DNA from: Xanthomonas sp. DAR 35659
GTDB taxonomy: Bacteria; Pseudomonadota; Gammaproteobacteria; Xanthomonadales; Xanthomonadaceae
Reading direction: 5' to 3'
Assembly (NCBI RefSeq): GCF_041242975.1
Contig: NZ_CP162488.1
Span: forward strand, 4,454,001 to 4,518,000
Length of the DNA stretch: 64,000 nucleotides
Below are positions 10,258-18,969 of the stretch, piece after piece (the first letter of the stretch is position 1; every line of letters begins with the position of its first letter). Position numbers and translations under genes: made by a program. Under the pieces are notes generated by a model. The model had not been told where the DNA came from. It saw only the letters and a list, made by a program, of their open reading frames with translations, and did not search any database.

Positions 10258-10446
10258 GGACTGCCTCCAGGAGGCGCTGGACCGGAATGGACCAGCTGCC
10301 GGATACGGTGACGGGCACACGACGTGGGGGTCGAGTGCCGCGACCATACCAGCGGGTACGGGCGCTTTCACGCCGCAGTGCGGCACGGTATGGTGGGGCG
10401 TTCGTGGGCCCATTGGGGTCCCGGTCGCTTTGCCATTTCTCCTTCG

Positions 10447-10646
10447 CCGTACCCTCATCCGCCCCTGCGGGGCACCTTCTCCCGAGGGGAGAAGGAAAAG
10501 CAGAGCCCCTCTCCCAGCGGGAGAGGGGTTGGGGTGAGGGTCCGGCGCGAAAGCGACGCGCGGAGGCTGGGTACACGAGGCCTGCGCCCGTACCCTCATC
10601 CGCCCCTGCGGGGCACCTTCTCCCGAGGGGAGAAGGGAAAGCAGAG
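10447..10646. repeat. Duplicated 59-bp REP/MITE-like element
   Basis: Two copies of a 59-base unit (10447-10505 and 10588-10646) differ by one base. Each has the core ACCCTCATCCGCCCCTGCGG and an internal hairpin (CTTCTCCCGAGGGGAGAAG). Between them lies GAGAGGGGTTGGGGTGAGGGT, partly complementary to the unit. The block fills the 408-base gap between the hydrolase start and thiL; the rest of the gap shows nothing clear. It carries no coding potential. Confidence 0.8.
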
Positions 10647-10665
10647 GCCGTGTCCCGGATTTCCG

Positions 10666-11640
10666 CTAGTCGGCAAAATGCGCATAGCCGCGCCTTGGCG
10701 GTTGCCAGGACTGACCATCAGCATCGAGGACGGCGATCCCGCTGCCGACGACGATACGGCCGATCGGGGTGGCCGCGACGCCGATCGCCTGCAGCGCCTG
10801 CACGATGGCCGCGTGCTGCGCCGGTGCGGCGGTGAAGCACAGTTCGTAGTCGTCGCCGCCGCCCAGTTGCCAGGCGTGCACCTGCGCCGCATCCGCATCG
10901 GCCGGCGCCGCGACCGCCGGCAGCGCCGCCAGCGCCAGTTCGGCGCCGACGCCGCTGCGCGCGCAAATGTGCTCCAGGTCGGCCAGCAGCCCGTCGGAGA
11001 TGTCGACGCAGGCATGCGCCAGCCCGCGCAAGCGCAGTCCGGCCTGCACCCGCGGCGACGGCCGCAGCAGGCGCTGGCGCAGGCGTTCGTGCAGCGGATC
11101 GGCGGCGACCCGGGTCACGTCCAGGCGTCCGGCCTGCCACAACGCCAGCGCCGCGGCGGCCTCGCCCGGCTGCCCGGTCACCCAGATGTCGTCGCCGGGC
11201 CGCGCGCCACCGCGGCGCAGCGCCTCTCCGGGCGCGACGCTGCCGATCGCGGTGAGCGAGAGCGCCAACGGCCCACGCGTGGTGTCGCCACCGACCAGGG
11301 CGATGCCGTGCGCATCGGCCAGCGCGAAGAAGCCATCGGCGAAGGCGTCGATCCAGCCCGCGTCGGCCTGCGGCAACGACAGCGACAGCGTGCACCAGCG
11401 CGGCTGCGCGCCCATCGCGGCCAGATCCGACAGGTTCACCGCCAGCGTCTTCCAGCCGATATCGGCGGGCGCGGTTTCTGCCGGGAAATGCACGCCGGCA
11501 TTGAGCGTATCGGTGGTGATCGCCAACTGCTCGCCGGGCGGCGGCTGCAACAGCGCCGCATCGTCGCCGATCCCCAGCGGCACGTCGTCGCGCGCCCCGA
11601 TGCGGGCGCGCAGGCGATCGATCAGATCGAATTCAGGCAT
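10666..11640 (-). CDS. thiL: Thiamine-monophosphate kinase
   Basis: Phosphorylates thiamine monophosphate to thiamine diphosphate in the cytosol. It is 324 residues. Motifs: GIGDDAALL near the N-terminus, TTDTLNAGVHF, ALVGGDTTRG, VDISDGLLADL and GGGDDYELCF, the usual AIR-synthase-related pattern of ThiL. It is the last gene of the run ribE-ribBX-ribH-nusB-thiL, a common order in proteobacteria. The base run just before the ATG is the C-rich repeat arm (ATTCCCAGCCCCA), so no Shine-Dalgarno sequence is visible. Confidence 0.97.
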   Translation of the reverse strand: MPEFDLIDRLRARIGARDDVPLGIGDDAALLQPPPGEQLAITTDTLNAGVHFPAETAPADIGWKTLAVNLSDLAAMGAQPRWCTLSLSLPQADAGWIDAFADGFFALADAHGIALVGGDTTRGPLALSLTAIGSVAPGEALRRGGARPGDDIWVTGQPGEAAAALALWQAGRLDVTRVAADPLHERLRQRLLRPSPRVQAGLRLRGLAHACVDISDGLLADLEHICARSGVGAELALAALPAVAAPADADAAQVHAWQLGGGDDYELCFTAAPAQHAAIVQALQAIGVAATPIGRIVVGSGIAVLDADGQSWQPPRRGYAHFAD

Positions 11641-11642
11641 TG

Positions 11643-11770
11643 GGGCTGGGAATCGGGAATGGGGAGTGGGGAATGGTGAGAAGCAGCCGCAACAGCCGCG
11701 GCGCCGGGAATTTGCACGGGACGTCCTTCGCTTTTGCCATTCCCCATTCCCGCCTCCCCATTCCCAGCTC
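11643..11770. repeat. Inverted G/C-arm repeat between nusB and thiL
   Basis: On the minus strand a G-rich arm starts right after the nusB stop (11770-11739) and a C-rich arm ends 3 bases before the thiL ATG (11674-11643). The arms are complementary over most of their length, with about 60 bases between them. It could act as a hairpin or partial terminator inside the operon. Confidence 0.8.
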
Positions 11771-12238
11771 TCAGCCCCCCGACTCCACCGCCCGCCAGGC
11801 CACCGCGGCGCGGTCGAGGACGCCGTTGACGTAGGTGTGGCCGTGTTCGGAGCCGAAGCGCTTGGCGGTCTCGATCGCTTCGTTGATCACCACGCGGTAC
11901 GGCACGTCCATGCGATGCAGCAGTTCGTAGGCGGCCAGGCGCAGCACCGCGCGCTCGATCGCGTCCACTTCCTCGACCGTGCGGTCCAGGTAGCCGACCA
12001 GCGCCGCATCCAGTTCGGCGCGGTGCTTGAGCACGCCTTCCACCAGGTTCTCGAAATACACCAGGTCGGCGATCTCGTGCGCCTGTTCGTGCGCGAACTG
12101 CGCGATCACGTGCTGGGCGGTGCCGCCGGCGATCTGCCAGGCGTAGATCGCCTGCAGCGCGCGCCGGCGCGCGCGCGAGCGCAGCACCGGATCGACGCCA
12201 TCGCGGCGGACGTGCTTGTGGCCGACGGGCTTGTTCAC
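11771..12238 (-). CDS. nusB: Transcription antitermination factor NusB
   Basis: Small all-helical RNA-binding protein that works with NusE in rRNA antitermination. It is 155 residues from a GTG start at 12238, which overlaps the ribH stop as GTGA. The first residues ([16 protein letters not shown]) are an extension typical of this group; the NusB fold then begins [12 protein letters not shown]. The C-terminal part contains NGVLDRAA. The overlap points to coupled translation with ribH. Confidence 0.95.
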   Translation of the reverse strand: MNKPVGHKHVRRDGVDPVLRSRARRRALQAIYAWQIAGGTAQHVIAQFAHEQAHEIADLVYFENLVEGVLKHRAELDAALVGYLDRTVEEVDAIERAVLRLAAYELLHRMDVPYRVVINEAIETAKRFGSEHGHTYVNGVLDRAAVAWRAVESGG

Positions 12239-12702
12239 GGCAACAACTCCAGAAGATTGACCATTTCCAACGCGGTCAGCGCCGCTTCCTCCCCCTTGTT
12301 GCCATGGCTGCCGCCGGCGCGCGCCTCGGCATCCTCGACCTGCTCCACCGCCAGCACGCCGTTGAGCACCGGCACGCGGAAATCCAGCGACACCCGCAGC
12401 AGGCCCTCGGCGCAGCCGTCGGCGACGTGTTCGTAATGGCGGGTGTCGCCGCGGATCACGCAGCCCAGCGCGATGATCGCGGCATGCTTGCCGGCCGCGG
12501 CCAGGCGCGCGGCGACCAGCGGCAGTTCCCACGCCCCCGGGACGCGGATCACGTCCACCGCGTCATCGGCGATACCGTTGCCGGACAGGCTCTGCCGCGC
12601 ACCGGCGACCAGCACGTCGGTGATGCGGGCGTTCCAGCGGCTGGCGATGATCGCGAAGCGCGCGGACGGGTGCGGTCGGAGGTCGCCTTCGTAATGGGAC
12701 AT
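12235..12702 (-). CDS. ribH: 6,7-dimethyl-8-ribityllumazine synthase
   Basis: Joins 5-amino-6-ribitylaminouracil to 3,4-dihydroxy-2-butanone 4-phosphate, the next-to-last step of riboflavin synthesis. It is 155 residues. Motifs are [38 protein letters not shown] and NGVLAVE, with the catalytic His in the RHYEHV segment. It sits between ribBX (120 bases) and nusB (4-base overlap). Confidence 0.97.
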   Translation of the reverse strand: MSHYEGDLRPHPSARFAIIASRWNARITDVLVAGARQSLSGNGIADDAVDVIRVPGAWELPLVAARLAAAGKHAAIIALGCVIRGDTRHYEHVADGCAEGLLRVSLDFRVPVLNGVLAVEQVEDAEARAGGSHGNKGEEAALTALEMVNLLELLP

Positions 12703-12822
12703 GGCGGTGGCAGGTTCAGGGGGTGGAAGAGTTTAACAGGCAGCGGGGCCGCGCCCCGGAAAGCGGCCCAGGGGATCCGTGCAGAAGACCGAGCCACCGA
12801 CAATGGCAGGAATCGCGCGGGA

Positions 12823-13974
12823 TCAGCTTCTCCCGATTCCCGACTCCCGATTCCCCATTCCCGGCTCCACATGCTCCACCACCTCCAGCCCGAACCCGGC
12901 CAGGCCGATCTGCCGGCGAGGCGTGCCCAGCACGCGCAGCTTGCCCAGGCCCAGGTCGGCCAGGATCTGGCTGCCGGCGCCGTTGCGCCGCCACTGGCCC
13001 ACGTCCTTGCCGTGCACCGCCTCCGGCTGCGCGCGCAGCCGCGCCAGCAGCGCCTCGCTGTCGCGCGGCGCCGACAGCACCACCATCACCCCGCGCTCGG
13101 CGGCGGCGATCGCGCGCAGCGCATCGCTGGCGGCCACGCCGAAATCGTCGCGGCGCCAGTGCAGCAGGTCGGCCAGCGGGTTTTCCACCTGCACCCGCAC
13201 CAGGGTCGGGGTGGCCGCGTCGGGGGTGCCGCGGACCAGGGCGAAGTGCAGGTCGTGGGCGATGCGGTCGCGGTAGGTAACCAGGGTGAAGCCGCCGAAC
13301 TCGGTGTCGATGGGCCGTTCGTCGATGCGCTCGACGGTGTGCTCGGTGGCCAGGCGGTAGGCGATCAGGTCGGCGATCGAGCCCATCTTCAGGCCATGGC
13401 TGCGGGCGAACTCCTCCAACTGCGGGCGCCGCGCCATGCTGCCGTCGGGGTTGAGCACTTCCACCAGCACGCCGGCCGGCTCCAGCCCGGCCAGCATCGG
13501 CAGGTCGCTGGCGGCCTCGGTGTGGCCGGCGCGGGTCAACACCCCGCCCGGCTGGGCGATCAGCGGGAAGATGTGGCCGGGCTGGCTGAGGTCGTGCGGC
13601 TTGGCGTCCGGCTTGACCGCGGTGCGCACGGTGTGGGCGCGGTCGTAGGCGGAGATGCCGGTGGTCACGCCCTCGGCGGCCTCGATGCTGACGGTGAAGT
13701 TGGTATGGAACTGCGCGGTGTTGCGCTGGACCATCGGCGCCAGGCCCAACTGCGCGCAGCGCTCGCGGGTCAGCGACAGGCACACCAGGCCGCGCGCGTG
13801 GGTGACCATGAAGTTGATGTCCGAGGGCTTGACCAGCTCGGCGGCCATGATCAGGTCGCCCTCGTTCTCGCGGTCCTCGTCGTCGACGATGACCACCATG
13901 CGGCCGGCGCGGAGTTCTTCCAGCAGCTCGGGGACGGAGGCGAAATTCAGGCTCGGGGTGACGGAAGGCGACAT
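12823..13974 (-). CDS. ribB: RibBX: DHBP synthase with inactive GTP cyclohydrolase II-like domain
   Basis: The N-terminal half makes 3,4-dihydroxy-2-butanone 4-phosphate from ribulose 5-phosphate and carries the acidic motif DDEDRENEGD (residues 31-40), THARGLVC and GHTEAASDL. The C-terminal half (about residues 205-370) resembles GTP cyclohydrolase II but has no cysteine at all, so the three zinc ligands of that enzyme are missing (RRDDFG stands where RCDCG is usual). Such RibBX hybrids are known and are thought not to have cyclohydrolase activity; a true ribA should lie elsewhere. It is 383 residues from ATG 13974. The last 12 residues (GMGNRESGIGRS) are translated intergenic repeat. Confidence 0.93.
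   Translation of the reverse strand: MSPSVTPSLNFASVPELLEELRAGRMVVIVDDEDRENEGDLIMAAELVKPSDINFMVTHARGLVCLSLTRERCAQLGLAPMVQRNTAQFHTNFTVSIEAAEGVTTGISAYDRAHTVRTAVKPDAKPHDLSQPGHIFPLIAQPGGVLTRAGHTEAASDLPMLAGLEPAGVLVEVLNPDGSMARRPQLEEFARSHGLKMGSIADLIAYRLATEHTVERIDERPIDTEFGGFTLVTYRDRIAHDLHFALVRGTPDAATPTLVRVQVENPLADLLHWRRDDFGVAASDALRAIAAAERGVMVVLSAPRDSEALLARLRAQPEAVHGKDVGQWRRNGAGSQILADLGLGKLRVLGTPRRQIGLAGFGLEVVEHVEPGMGNRESGIGRS
12826..12864. repeat. G-arm repeat inside the 3' end of ribBX
   Basis: On the minus strand GGGAATGGGGAATCGGGAGTCGGGAA forms the last codons of ribBX in shortened form (units GGGAATGGGGAATCGGGA). No matching C-rich arm is seen before ribH. Confidence 0.75.
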
Positions 13975-14056
13975 GCGGGGACTCGCGAAAGGCGGAAGAT
14001 GCCATGCGCGCCGCAGGCCGCGGCGCCGCATGGCGGAAGGAGGGACGCGGCCAGGC

Positions 14057-14656
14057 TCAGGCCTGGCGGCCCTGCAGCAGGCGTTCGACGTAGCGCGCGA
14101 CCAGGTCGATCTCCAGGTTCACCGCCGCGCCGACGGCGGTGTGCGCGAACGCGGTGTGCGCCACGGTGTGCGGGATCAGCGCGACCTCGAAGCCTTCCGC
14201 GTCGACTTCGTTGACGGTAAGGCTCACCCCGTCCACGCAGATCGAACCCTTCTTGGCGATGTAGCGCAGCAACGCCGGCGGCGCGGCGAAGCGCCAGCGC
14301 TGCGCGCGCGCGTCGTCGTGGATCGACAGCACCGTGCCGAGCCCATCGACATGGCCGCTGACCAGGTGTCCGCCGAGCCGGTCGGTCGGGCGCATCGCCC
14401 GCTCCAGGTTCAGCGCCGCGCCTTCGGCGAGGGCGCCGAGCGTGGTCAGGGCCAGGGTTTCGGTGGAAGCGTCGGCCTGGAACGCCGCCGCGTCGAAGGC
14501 GATCACGGTCAGGCACACGCCGTTGACCGCGATGCTCTCGCCGAGCTGCACGTCGGCGAACGGCAGGCTGCCGGTGGCGAAGGTGAAGCGGACATCGCCG
14601 CCCTGCGGTTGGCGAGCGGCAAGGCGGCCGACGCCTTCGATGATTCCGGTGAACAT
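14057..14656 (-). CDS. ribE: Riboflavin synthase alpha chain
   Basis: Catalyses dismutation of two lumazine molecules to riboflavin. It is 199 residues, the usual size. The start MFTGIIEGVG is the family signature, and the protein has two lumazine-binding repeats, with SIAVNGVCLTV in the first and SICVDGVSLTVNEV in the second. It is the first gene behind the FMN riboswitch, about 85 bases downstream, and ribBX, ribH, nusB and thiL follow on the same strand. Confidence 0.97.
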   Translation of the reverse strand: MFTGIIEGVGRLAARQPQGGDVRFTFATGSLPFADVQLGESIAVNGVCLTVIAFDAAAFQADASTETLALTTLGALAEGAALNLERAMRPTDRLGGHLVSGHVDGLGTVLSIHDDARAQRWRFAAPPALLRYIAKKGSICVDGVSLTVNEVDAEGFEVALIPHTVAHTAFAHTAVGAAVNLEIDLVARYVERLLQGRQA

Positions 14657-14741
14657 GGCTACGTTTCTCGCAATGGGGTGAGCGAAAAACGCCACAAGGC
14701 AAACAGGCGCGCGCACAGCCGCGAGGCTGCGCGAAGGCCGT

Positions 14742-14898
14742 CTTCTTTCATCCGGACTATACCGTCGGCTCCGGCATCGCACCGGATCTGCTGACCTTCC
14801 CGATTCGGCGCGTCGCGCCTGCGCCGGGAAGCGCTCGCGGGCTCGTGCGCGAACGCACCTACCGCCGGTGGGGAATCGCACCCCGCCCTGAAGACGTT
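14742..14898 (-). promoter_or_regulatory. FMN riboswitch (RFN element)
   Basis: Read on the minus strand, the element begins CGTCTTCAGGGCGGGGTG, continues with ATTCCCCACCGGCGGTA and GGTCAGCAGATCCGGTG, and ends with AGCCGACGGTATAGTCCGGA then TGAAAGAAG. These are the conserved boxes of the FMN aptamer. It should lower ribE-ribBX-ribH expression when FMN is plentiful. It lies downstream of ribD, so ribD is outside its control. Confidence 0.95.
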
Positions 14899-15243
14899 TG
14901 TGGTCGCCGGCGAACCGGCCCGCGCATTCTAGCAGGGCGGGCCTGCCCCCAGCCGGCGCCGACGGCGCACGGGTGGGACATAGCGTCGCGGCGAACACGG
15001 CAACCTTGCGTGCGGCGACGTGCGGACGCGGCGCGGCGCGCGCACCGGCCGGCTGCATGAAGGTTCGCAAGGGTCGGCAGGCCGATGCCGGCCGTCCTCG
15101 CACGGAGTGGGCGGATCAGGCGGCGCCCTCCCCCGTCGATCGGTGTCACTGGATCGGCATGCGCTGCGTGCCGCATGGTCCAAACGCGCTGCGTATGCAA
15201 TACCGTCGCGCCTCGCGCACGCGGCAAGCGCGCCGCGCGGGGC
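14899..15243 (-). promoter_or_regulatory. Gap between ribD and the riboswitch, with likely rib promoter
   Basis: A minus-strand TAGAAT (14931-14926) sits about 28 bases before the first conserved riboswitch base, a fitting distance for a -10 box. The -35 region is poor. A GC palindrome (GCAGGCCCGCCCTGC) abuts it. The remaining 300 bases up to the ribD stop hold no gene I can support. Confidence 0.5.
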
Positions 15244-16347
15244 TTACGCGGCGTCCTCCGCCGTCGGTTGCAGCAGCAGGCGCAGGTCGTCGCCGATCTG
15301 GCGCGTCTCCAGCAGGCGCAGCGGCACGCGCTGCGCCATCGTGTCGATGCCCAGCCCGGCCAGCAGCGGGCGCGCGTCGCCGCCGAGCAGCAGCGGCGCC
15401 AGGTAGACCAGCAGTTCGTCGACCAGGCCGGCGCGCAGCAGCGCGCCGCTCAGCGTCGCGCCAGCCTCGACCTGCACCTCGTTGACGCCGCGTTCGGCGA
15501 GCAGGCGCAACACCGCCTCCAGATCGAAGCGGCCCGCCTGCAGCGGCACCGCGGCGAATTCGGCCTCCGCCAGCGATGGCGGCAGCCGATCCGGCGCGTG
15601 CAGAAACAGCGTCGGCGCGGCGCCGTCGCGCACCTTGGCCTGACCCAGCGTGCGCAACCGCGCATCCAGCACCACGCGCAGCGGCGGCACGACGTCGGCC
15701 GCATCGTCCAGGCGCACGGTCAGCGATGGATCGTCGGCCAGCACGGTGCCGGCGCCGGTCAGGATCGCCCCGGCGCGCGCGCGCCAGTGCTGCACGTCGT
15801 GGCGCGCGGCCGCGCCGGTGATCCACTTCGACTCGCCGCTGGCCAGCGCGGTGCGCCCGTCCAGGCTGGCGCCGAGCTTGACCCGCAGCCACGGCCGGCC
15901 GCGCTGCACCCGCGACAGGAAACCGCGGTTGAGCGCCCGCGCCTGCGCTTCCATCAGGCCCGCCTGCACCGCGATCCCGGCCTCGCGCAGCAGCGCGAAG
16001 CCGCCGCCGTTGACCTGCGGGAACGGGTCGGCCATCGCCGCGACCACCCGGGTCACGCCCGCCTCGATCAAGGCCAATGCGCACGGCGGGGTGCGCCCGT
16101 AATGCGCGCACGGTTCCAGGGTCACGTAGGCGGTGGCGCCACGCGCGCGGTCGCCGGCGGCGCGCAGCGCGACCACCTCCGCATGCGGGCCGCCGGCGCG
16201 CTGGTGGAAGCCCTCGCCGACCACCTCGCCGTCGCGCACGAGCACGCAGCCGACCATCGGATTGGGCCGCGCGGTGTAGGCGCCACGTTCGGCCAGGCGC
16301 AAGGCCTGCGCCATGTGGCGATGATCGTCGGCGGAAAACGCGCTCAT
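15244..16347 (-). CDS. ribD: Bifunctional riboflavin deaminase/reductase
   Basis: Carries out the deamination and side-chain reduction steps after GTP cyclohydrolase. It is 367 residues from ATG 16347. The N-terminal deaminase domain has the zinc site HAE (His55, Glu57) with Cys80 and Cys89 in EPCAHYGRTPPC. The reductase domain follows from about residue 150 (VKLGASLDGRTAL, EVQVEAGATL). Its ATG overlaps the stop of the upstream GNAT gene as ATGA, so it is read with nrdR and the GNAT gene and not from the FMN riboswitch. Confidence 0.97.
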   Translation of the reverse strand: MSAFSADDHRHMAQALRLAERGAYTARPNPMVGCVLVRDGEVVGEGFHQRAGGPHAEVVALRAAGDRARGATAYVTLEPCAHYGRTPPCALALIEAGVTRVVAAMADPFPQVNGGGFALLREAGIAVQAGLMEAQARALNRGFLSRVQRGRPWLRVKLGASLDGRTALASGESKWITGAAARHDVQHWRARAGAILTGAGTVLADDPSLTVRLDDAADVVPPLRVVLDARLRTLGQAKVRDGAAPTLFLHAPDRLPPSLAEAEFAAVPLQAGRFDLEAVLRLLAERGVNEVQVEAGATLSGALLRAGLVDELLVYLAPLLLGGDARPLLAGLGIDTMAQRVPLRLLETRQIGDDLRLLLQPTAEDAA

Positions 16348-16835
16348 GCCGCGGACGCTCCCGCCGCCGGCGCACCGGTCTCGATCCGCATCACGATCAC
16401 CTGCAACGGCCCCAGCGGCAATTCCACATGCGGCTGCCATCCCAGGCGCTGATAGAACGGCACCAACTGTGACTGGCAGTACAGGTAAAGATAGCCGCCG
16501 TGCAGCCGCGCCGCGGCCTGCACGCAATGCGCGACCAGGCGCTCGCCGACCCCGCGTCCGCGCGCGTGCGGACGCACGTACAGGGTCGCCAGCCACGGCG
16601 AGAACTGGCGGATGCGCGCATCGTCGTTCTGCAGCAGGCTGACCGAACCGAGCCAGTCCGCGCCGTCCAGCGCGATCCAGGTGGTGGGAATGCGGGTGTC
16701 GCAGCGATGGCTGCGCAGATCGGCCTCGGCCTCGTCCAGCGCCCATTCCGGCAACAACGGGCCGAACGCTTGCAGGTGCTCGCCGGCCAGCGCCGGGATG
16801 TGCTGCGGCGCCTCGCCCAGGCAGGCGATCCGCAT
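16344..16835 (-). CDS. GNAT-family N-acetyltransferase
   Basis: 163 residues with the acetyl-CoA binding pattern of the family (LYVRPHARGRGVGERLVAHC, then YQRLGWQ). The acceptor is unknown. It starts 5 bases after nrdR and overlaps ribD by 4 bases, so it is translated within an nrdR-GNAT-ribD operon. Nothing ties it to riboflavin synthesis beyond position. Confidence 0.85.
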   Translation of the reverse strand: MRIACLGEAPQHIPALAGEHLQAFGPLLPEWALDEAEADLRSHRCDTRIPTTWIALDGADWLGSVSLLQNDDARIRQFSPWLATLYVRPHARGRGVGERLVAHCVQAAARLHGGYLYLYCQSQLVPFYQRLGWQPHVELPLGPLQVIVMRIETGAPAAGASAA

Positions 16836-16840
16836 GCCGC

Positions 16841-17371
16841 TCACCGCTTGCCGGACTTGTCGCCCGGCTTGTCTGCGCGAACCAGGTCCAGCAGCGGCAG
16901 TTGCTCGCTGCCCACCGGCAATTCGCGTTCGAGCTTCTCGATCTCCTCGCGAAAATCGGCCACGTCCTGGAAGCTGCGGTACACCGAGGCGAAACGCACG
17001 TAGCCGACGTGGTCGAGCTTGCGCAGCTCGGCCATGACGTACTCGCCGACCCGGATCGACGGCAGTTCGCGCTCGCCGGACATGCGCAACTGGTGCACCA
17101 CCGCGCGTACCGCCGCCTCGATCTGCTCCTCGGCCACCGGCCGCTTCTGCAGCGCGCGGTCGAAACTGGTGCGCAACTTGCGCGCATCGAACGCCTCGCG
17201 GCCGCCGTCGCTCTTGATCACCGTCGGCAGCTTGAGCTCGATCGTCTCCAGCGTGCTGAAGCGCTCGCCGCACGCCTCGCACTCGCGCCGCCGGCGGATC
17301 GTCGCGCCGTCCTCGGACACCCGCGAATCGATCACCCGGGTATCGGTGTGCTGGCAGAAGGGGCAGTGCAT
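16841..17371 (-). CDS. nrdR: Ribonucleotide reductase repressor NrdR
   Basis: Zinc-ribbon and ATP-cone repressor of nrd genes. It is 176 residues, slightly longer than usual. The zinc ligands are Cys3, Cys6, Cys31 and Cys34 (MHCPFC and ECEACGERF), and the ATP-cone spans about residues 49-139. The C-terminal 25 residues are charged and variable. It sits between glyA and ribD, an arrangement frequent in proteobacteria. A C-rich repeat arm ends about 10 bases before its ATG. Confidence 0.96.
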   Translation of the reverse strand: MHCPFCQHTDTRVIDSRVSEDGATIRRRRECEACGERFSTLETIELKLPTVIKSDGGREAFDARKLRTSFDRALQKRPVAEEQIEAAVRAVVHQLRMSGERELPSIRVGEYVMAELRKLDHVGYVRFASVYRSFQDVADFREEIEKLERELPVGSEQLPLLDLVRADKPGDKSGKR

Positions 17372-17380
17372 TCAGAGCGC

Positions 17381-17577
17381 CGGGAGTGGGGAAACGGGAA
17401 TGGGGAATGGGAACGTCAAAGGCGCCAGCTTAGCGCTTTCAACCATTCCCGATTCTCCATTCCCCATTCCCCCATCAGCCATACAGGTGCCGGGAGTGGG
17501 GAAACGGGACTGGGAACGCCAAAGGCGCCAGCTAGCGCTCTCAACCATTCCCGATTCTCCATTCCCCATTCCCGTTT
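17381..17577. repeat. Tandem pair of G/C-arm hairpin repeats between glyA and nrdR
   Basis: Two copies of a 90-100 base unit lie head to tail (about 17382-17475 and 17490-17577). Each begins CGGGAGTGGGGAAACGGGA, contains AAAGGCGCCAGCT, and ends CCATTCCCGATTCTCCATTC. Within each copy the two ends are complementary. Small differences show that the duplication is not brand new. Confidence 0.85.
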
Positions 17578-17578
17578 T

Positions 17579-18847
17579 TCAGCCATACACCGGATACTTG
17601 CGGCACTGCGCGGTCACCGCGTCGCGCACGCGGGCCAGCACCGCGTCGTCGGTCGGGGCGTCGAGCACGTCGGCGATCCAGTTGGCCAGGTCGATGCTGT
17701 CCTGCTCCAGGTAGCCACGGGTGGTGATCGCCGGGGTGCCCAGGCGCAGGCCCGAGGTCACGAACGGCGAACGCGGGTCGTTGGGCACCGAGTTCTTGTT
17801 GACGGTGATGTGGGCCTTGCCCAGCGCCGCTTCCGCGTCCTTGCCGGAGACATCGCGGCCGATCATGTCGACCAGCATCAGGTGGTTCTCGGTGCCGCCG
17901 GAGACGATCTTGTAGCCGCGCGCGATCAGGGTCTTGGCCATGGCCTGGGCGTTCTTCACCACCTGCTGCTGGTAGGTCGCGAATTCCGGCTCCAGCGCTT
18001 CCTTGAACGCCACCGCCTTGGCCGCGATCACGTGCATCAGCGGGCCGCCCTGGATGCCGGGGAACACGATCGACTGCAGCTTCTTGGACAGGTCCTCGAG
18101 CTTGTCGCCGGCACCGGCGGCGCTGGCCACGATGATGCCGCCGCGCGGGCCGCGCAGGGTCTTGTGGGTGGTGGAGGTGACCACGTGCGCATGCGGCAGC
18201 GGGGTCGGATAGACGCCGGCGGCGACCAGGCCGGCCACGTGCGCCATGTCCACGAAGAAATATGCGCCGACCTTGTCGGCGATGGCGCGGAAGCGCGCCC
18301 AGTCGATGACCTGCGAGTAGGCGGAGAAGCCCGCCACCACCATCTTCGGCTTGTGCTCCACGGCCAGCCGCTCGACTTCGTCGTAGTCGATCAGACCCTG
18401 GTCGTTCACCCCGTACTGCACGGCGTTGAACAGCTTGCCGGAGGCGTTGACCTTGGCGCCGTGGGTCAGGTGGCCGCCGTGCGCCAGCGACATGCCCAGG
18501 ATGGTGTCGCCCGGCTGCAGCAGCGCGAAGTACACCGCCTGGTTGGCCTGCGAGCCGCTGTGCGGCTGCACGTTGGCGTAGTCGGCGCCGAACAGTCGCT
18601 TGACCCGGTCGATGGCCAGTTGCTCGGCCACGTCGACGAATTCGCAGCCGCCGTAGTAGCGCTTGCCCGGGTAGCCCTCGGCGTACTTGTTGGTCAACTG
18701 GCTGCCCTGCGCTTCCATCACCCGCGGGCTGCAGTAGTTCTCGCTGGCGATCAGCTCGACATGGTCTTCCTGGCGACCGGCTTCGGCGGCGATGGCCTGG
18801 GCCAGTTCGGGATCGTAGGTTTCGATGCGGGCGTCGCGCGGGAACAT
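17579..18847 (-). CDS. glyA: Serine hydroxymethyltransferase
   Basis: Interconverts serine and glycine with tetrahydrofolate, the main source of one-carbon units. It is 422 residues, about the normal length. The pyridoxal phosphate lysine is Lys229 in [13 protein letters not shown]; other family blocks are [21 protein letters not shown] and VDMAHVAGL. Minus strand, with the nrdR-ribD group downstream. The gene is highly conserved and needs no special comment on start choice. Confidence 0.98.
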   Translation of the reverse strand: MFPRDARIETYDPELAQAIAAEAGRQEDHVELIASENYCSPRVMEAQGSQLTNKYAEGYPGKRYYGGCEFVDVAEQLAIDRVKRLFGADYANVQPHSGSQANQAVYFALLQPGDTILGMSLAHGGHLTHGAKVNASGKLFNAVQYGVNDQGLIDYDEVERLAVEHKPKMVVAGFSAYSQVIDWARFRAIADKVGAYFFVDMAHVAGLVAAGVYPTPLPHAHVVTSTTHKTLRGPRGGIIVASAAGAGDKLEDLSKKLQSIVFPGIQGGPLMHVIAAKAVAFKEALEPEFATYQQQVVKNAQAMAKTLIARGYKIVSGGTENHLMLVDMIGRDVSGKDAEAALGKAHITVNKNSVPNDPRSPFVTSGLRLGTPAITTRGYLEQDSIDLANWIADVLDAPTDDAVLARVRDAVTAQCRKYPVYG

Positions 18848-18923
18848 CGGGTCTCCGGGGGCATGGACAGAAGGCAGACCGCTAGTTTAAGCCCCGCGCA
18901 GGGCCGGCGGCGAACCAAAACGA

Positions 18924-18949
18924 CGACGGCCTCCCGAAGGAGGCCGTCG
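18924..18949 (-). terminator. Rho-independent terminator after the RcnB-like gene
   Basis: An 11-bp stem (CGACGGCCTCC with its complement) and a CGAA/TTCG tetraloop, followed on the minus strand by TCGTTTTGG. It lies 20 bases past the RcnB-like stop and also separates that gene from glyA. Confidence 0.8.
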
Positions 18950-18969
18950 CGGCGCGCCATGCGGCCCGA

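Noticed and set aside
10287..11679. Plus-strand frames through the REP-like element and thiL
   Set aside because: They read through repeats and the antisense of thiL; LPRGEGK-like segments are decoded repeat units.
17372..17569. Minus-strand 65-codon frame between glyA and nrdR
   Set aside because: It is a translation of the tandem hairpin repeat (MGNGESGMVES occurs twice) and not a gene.
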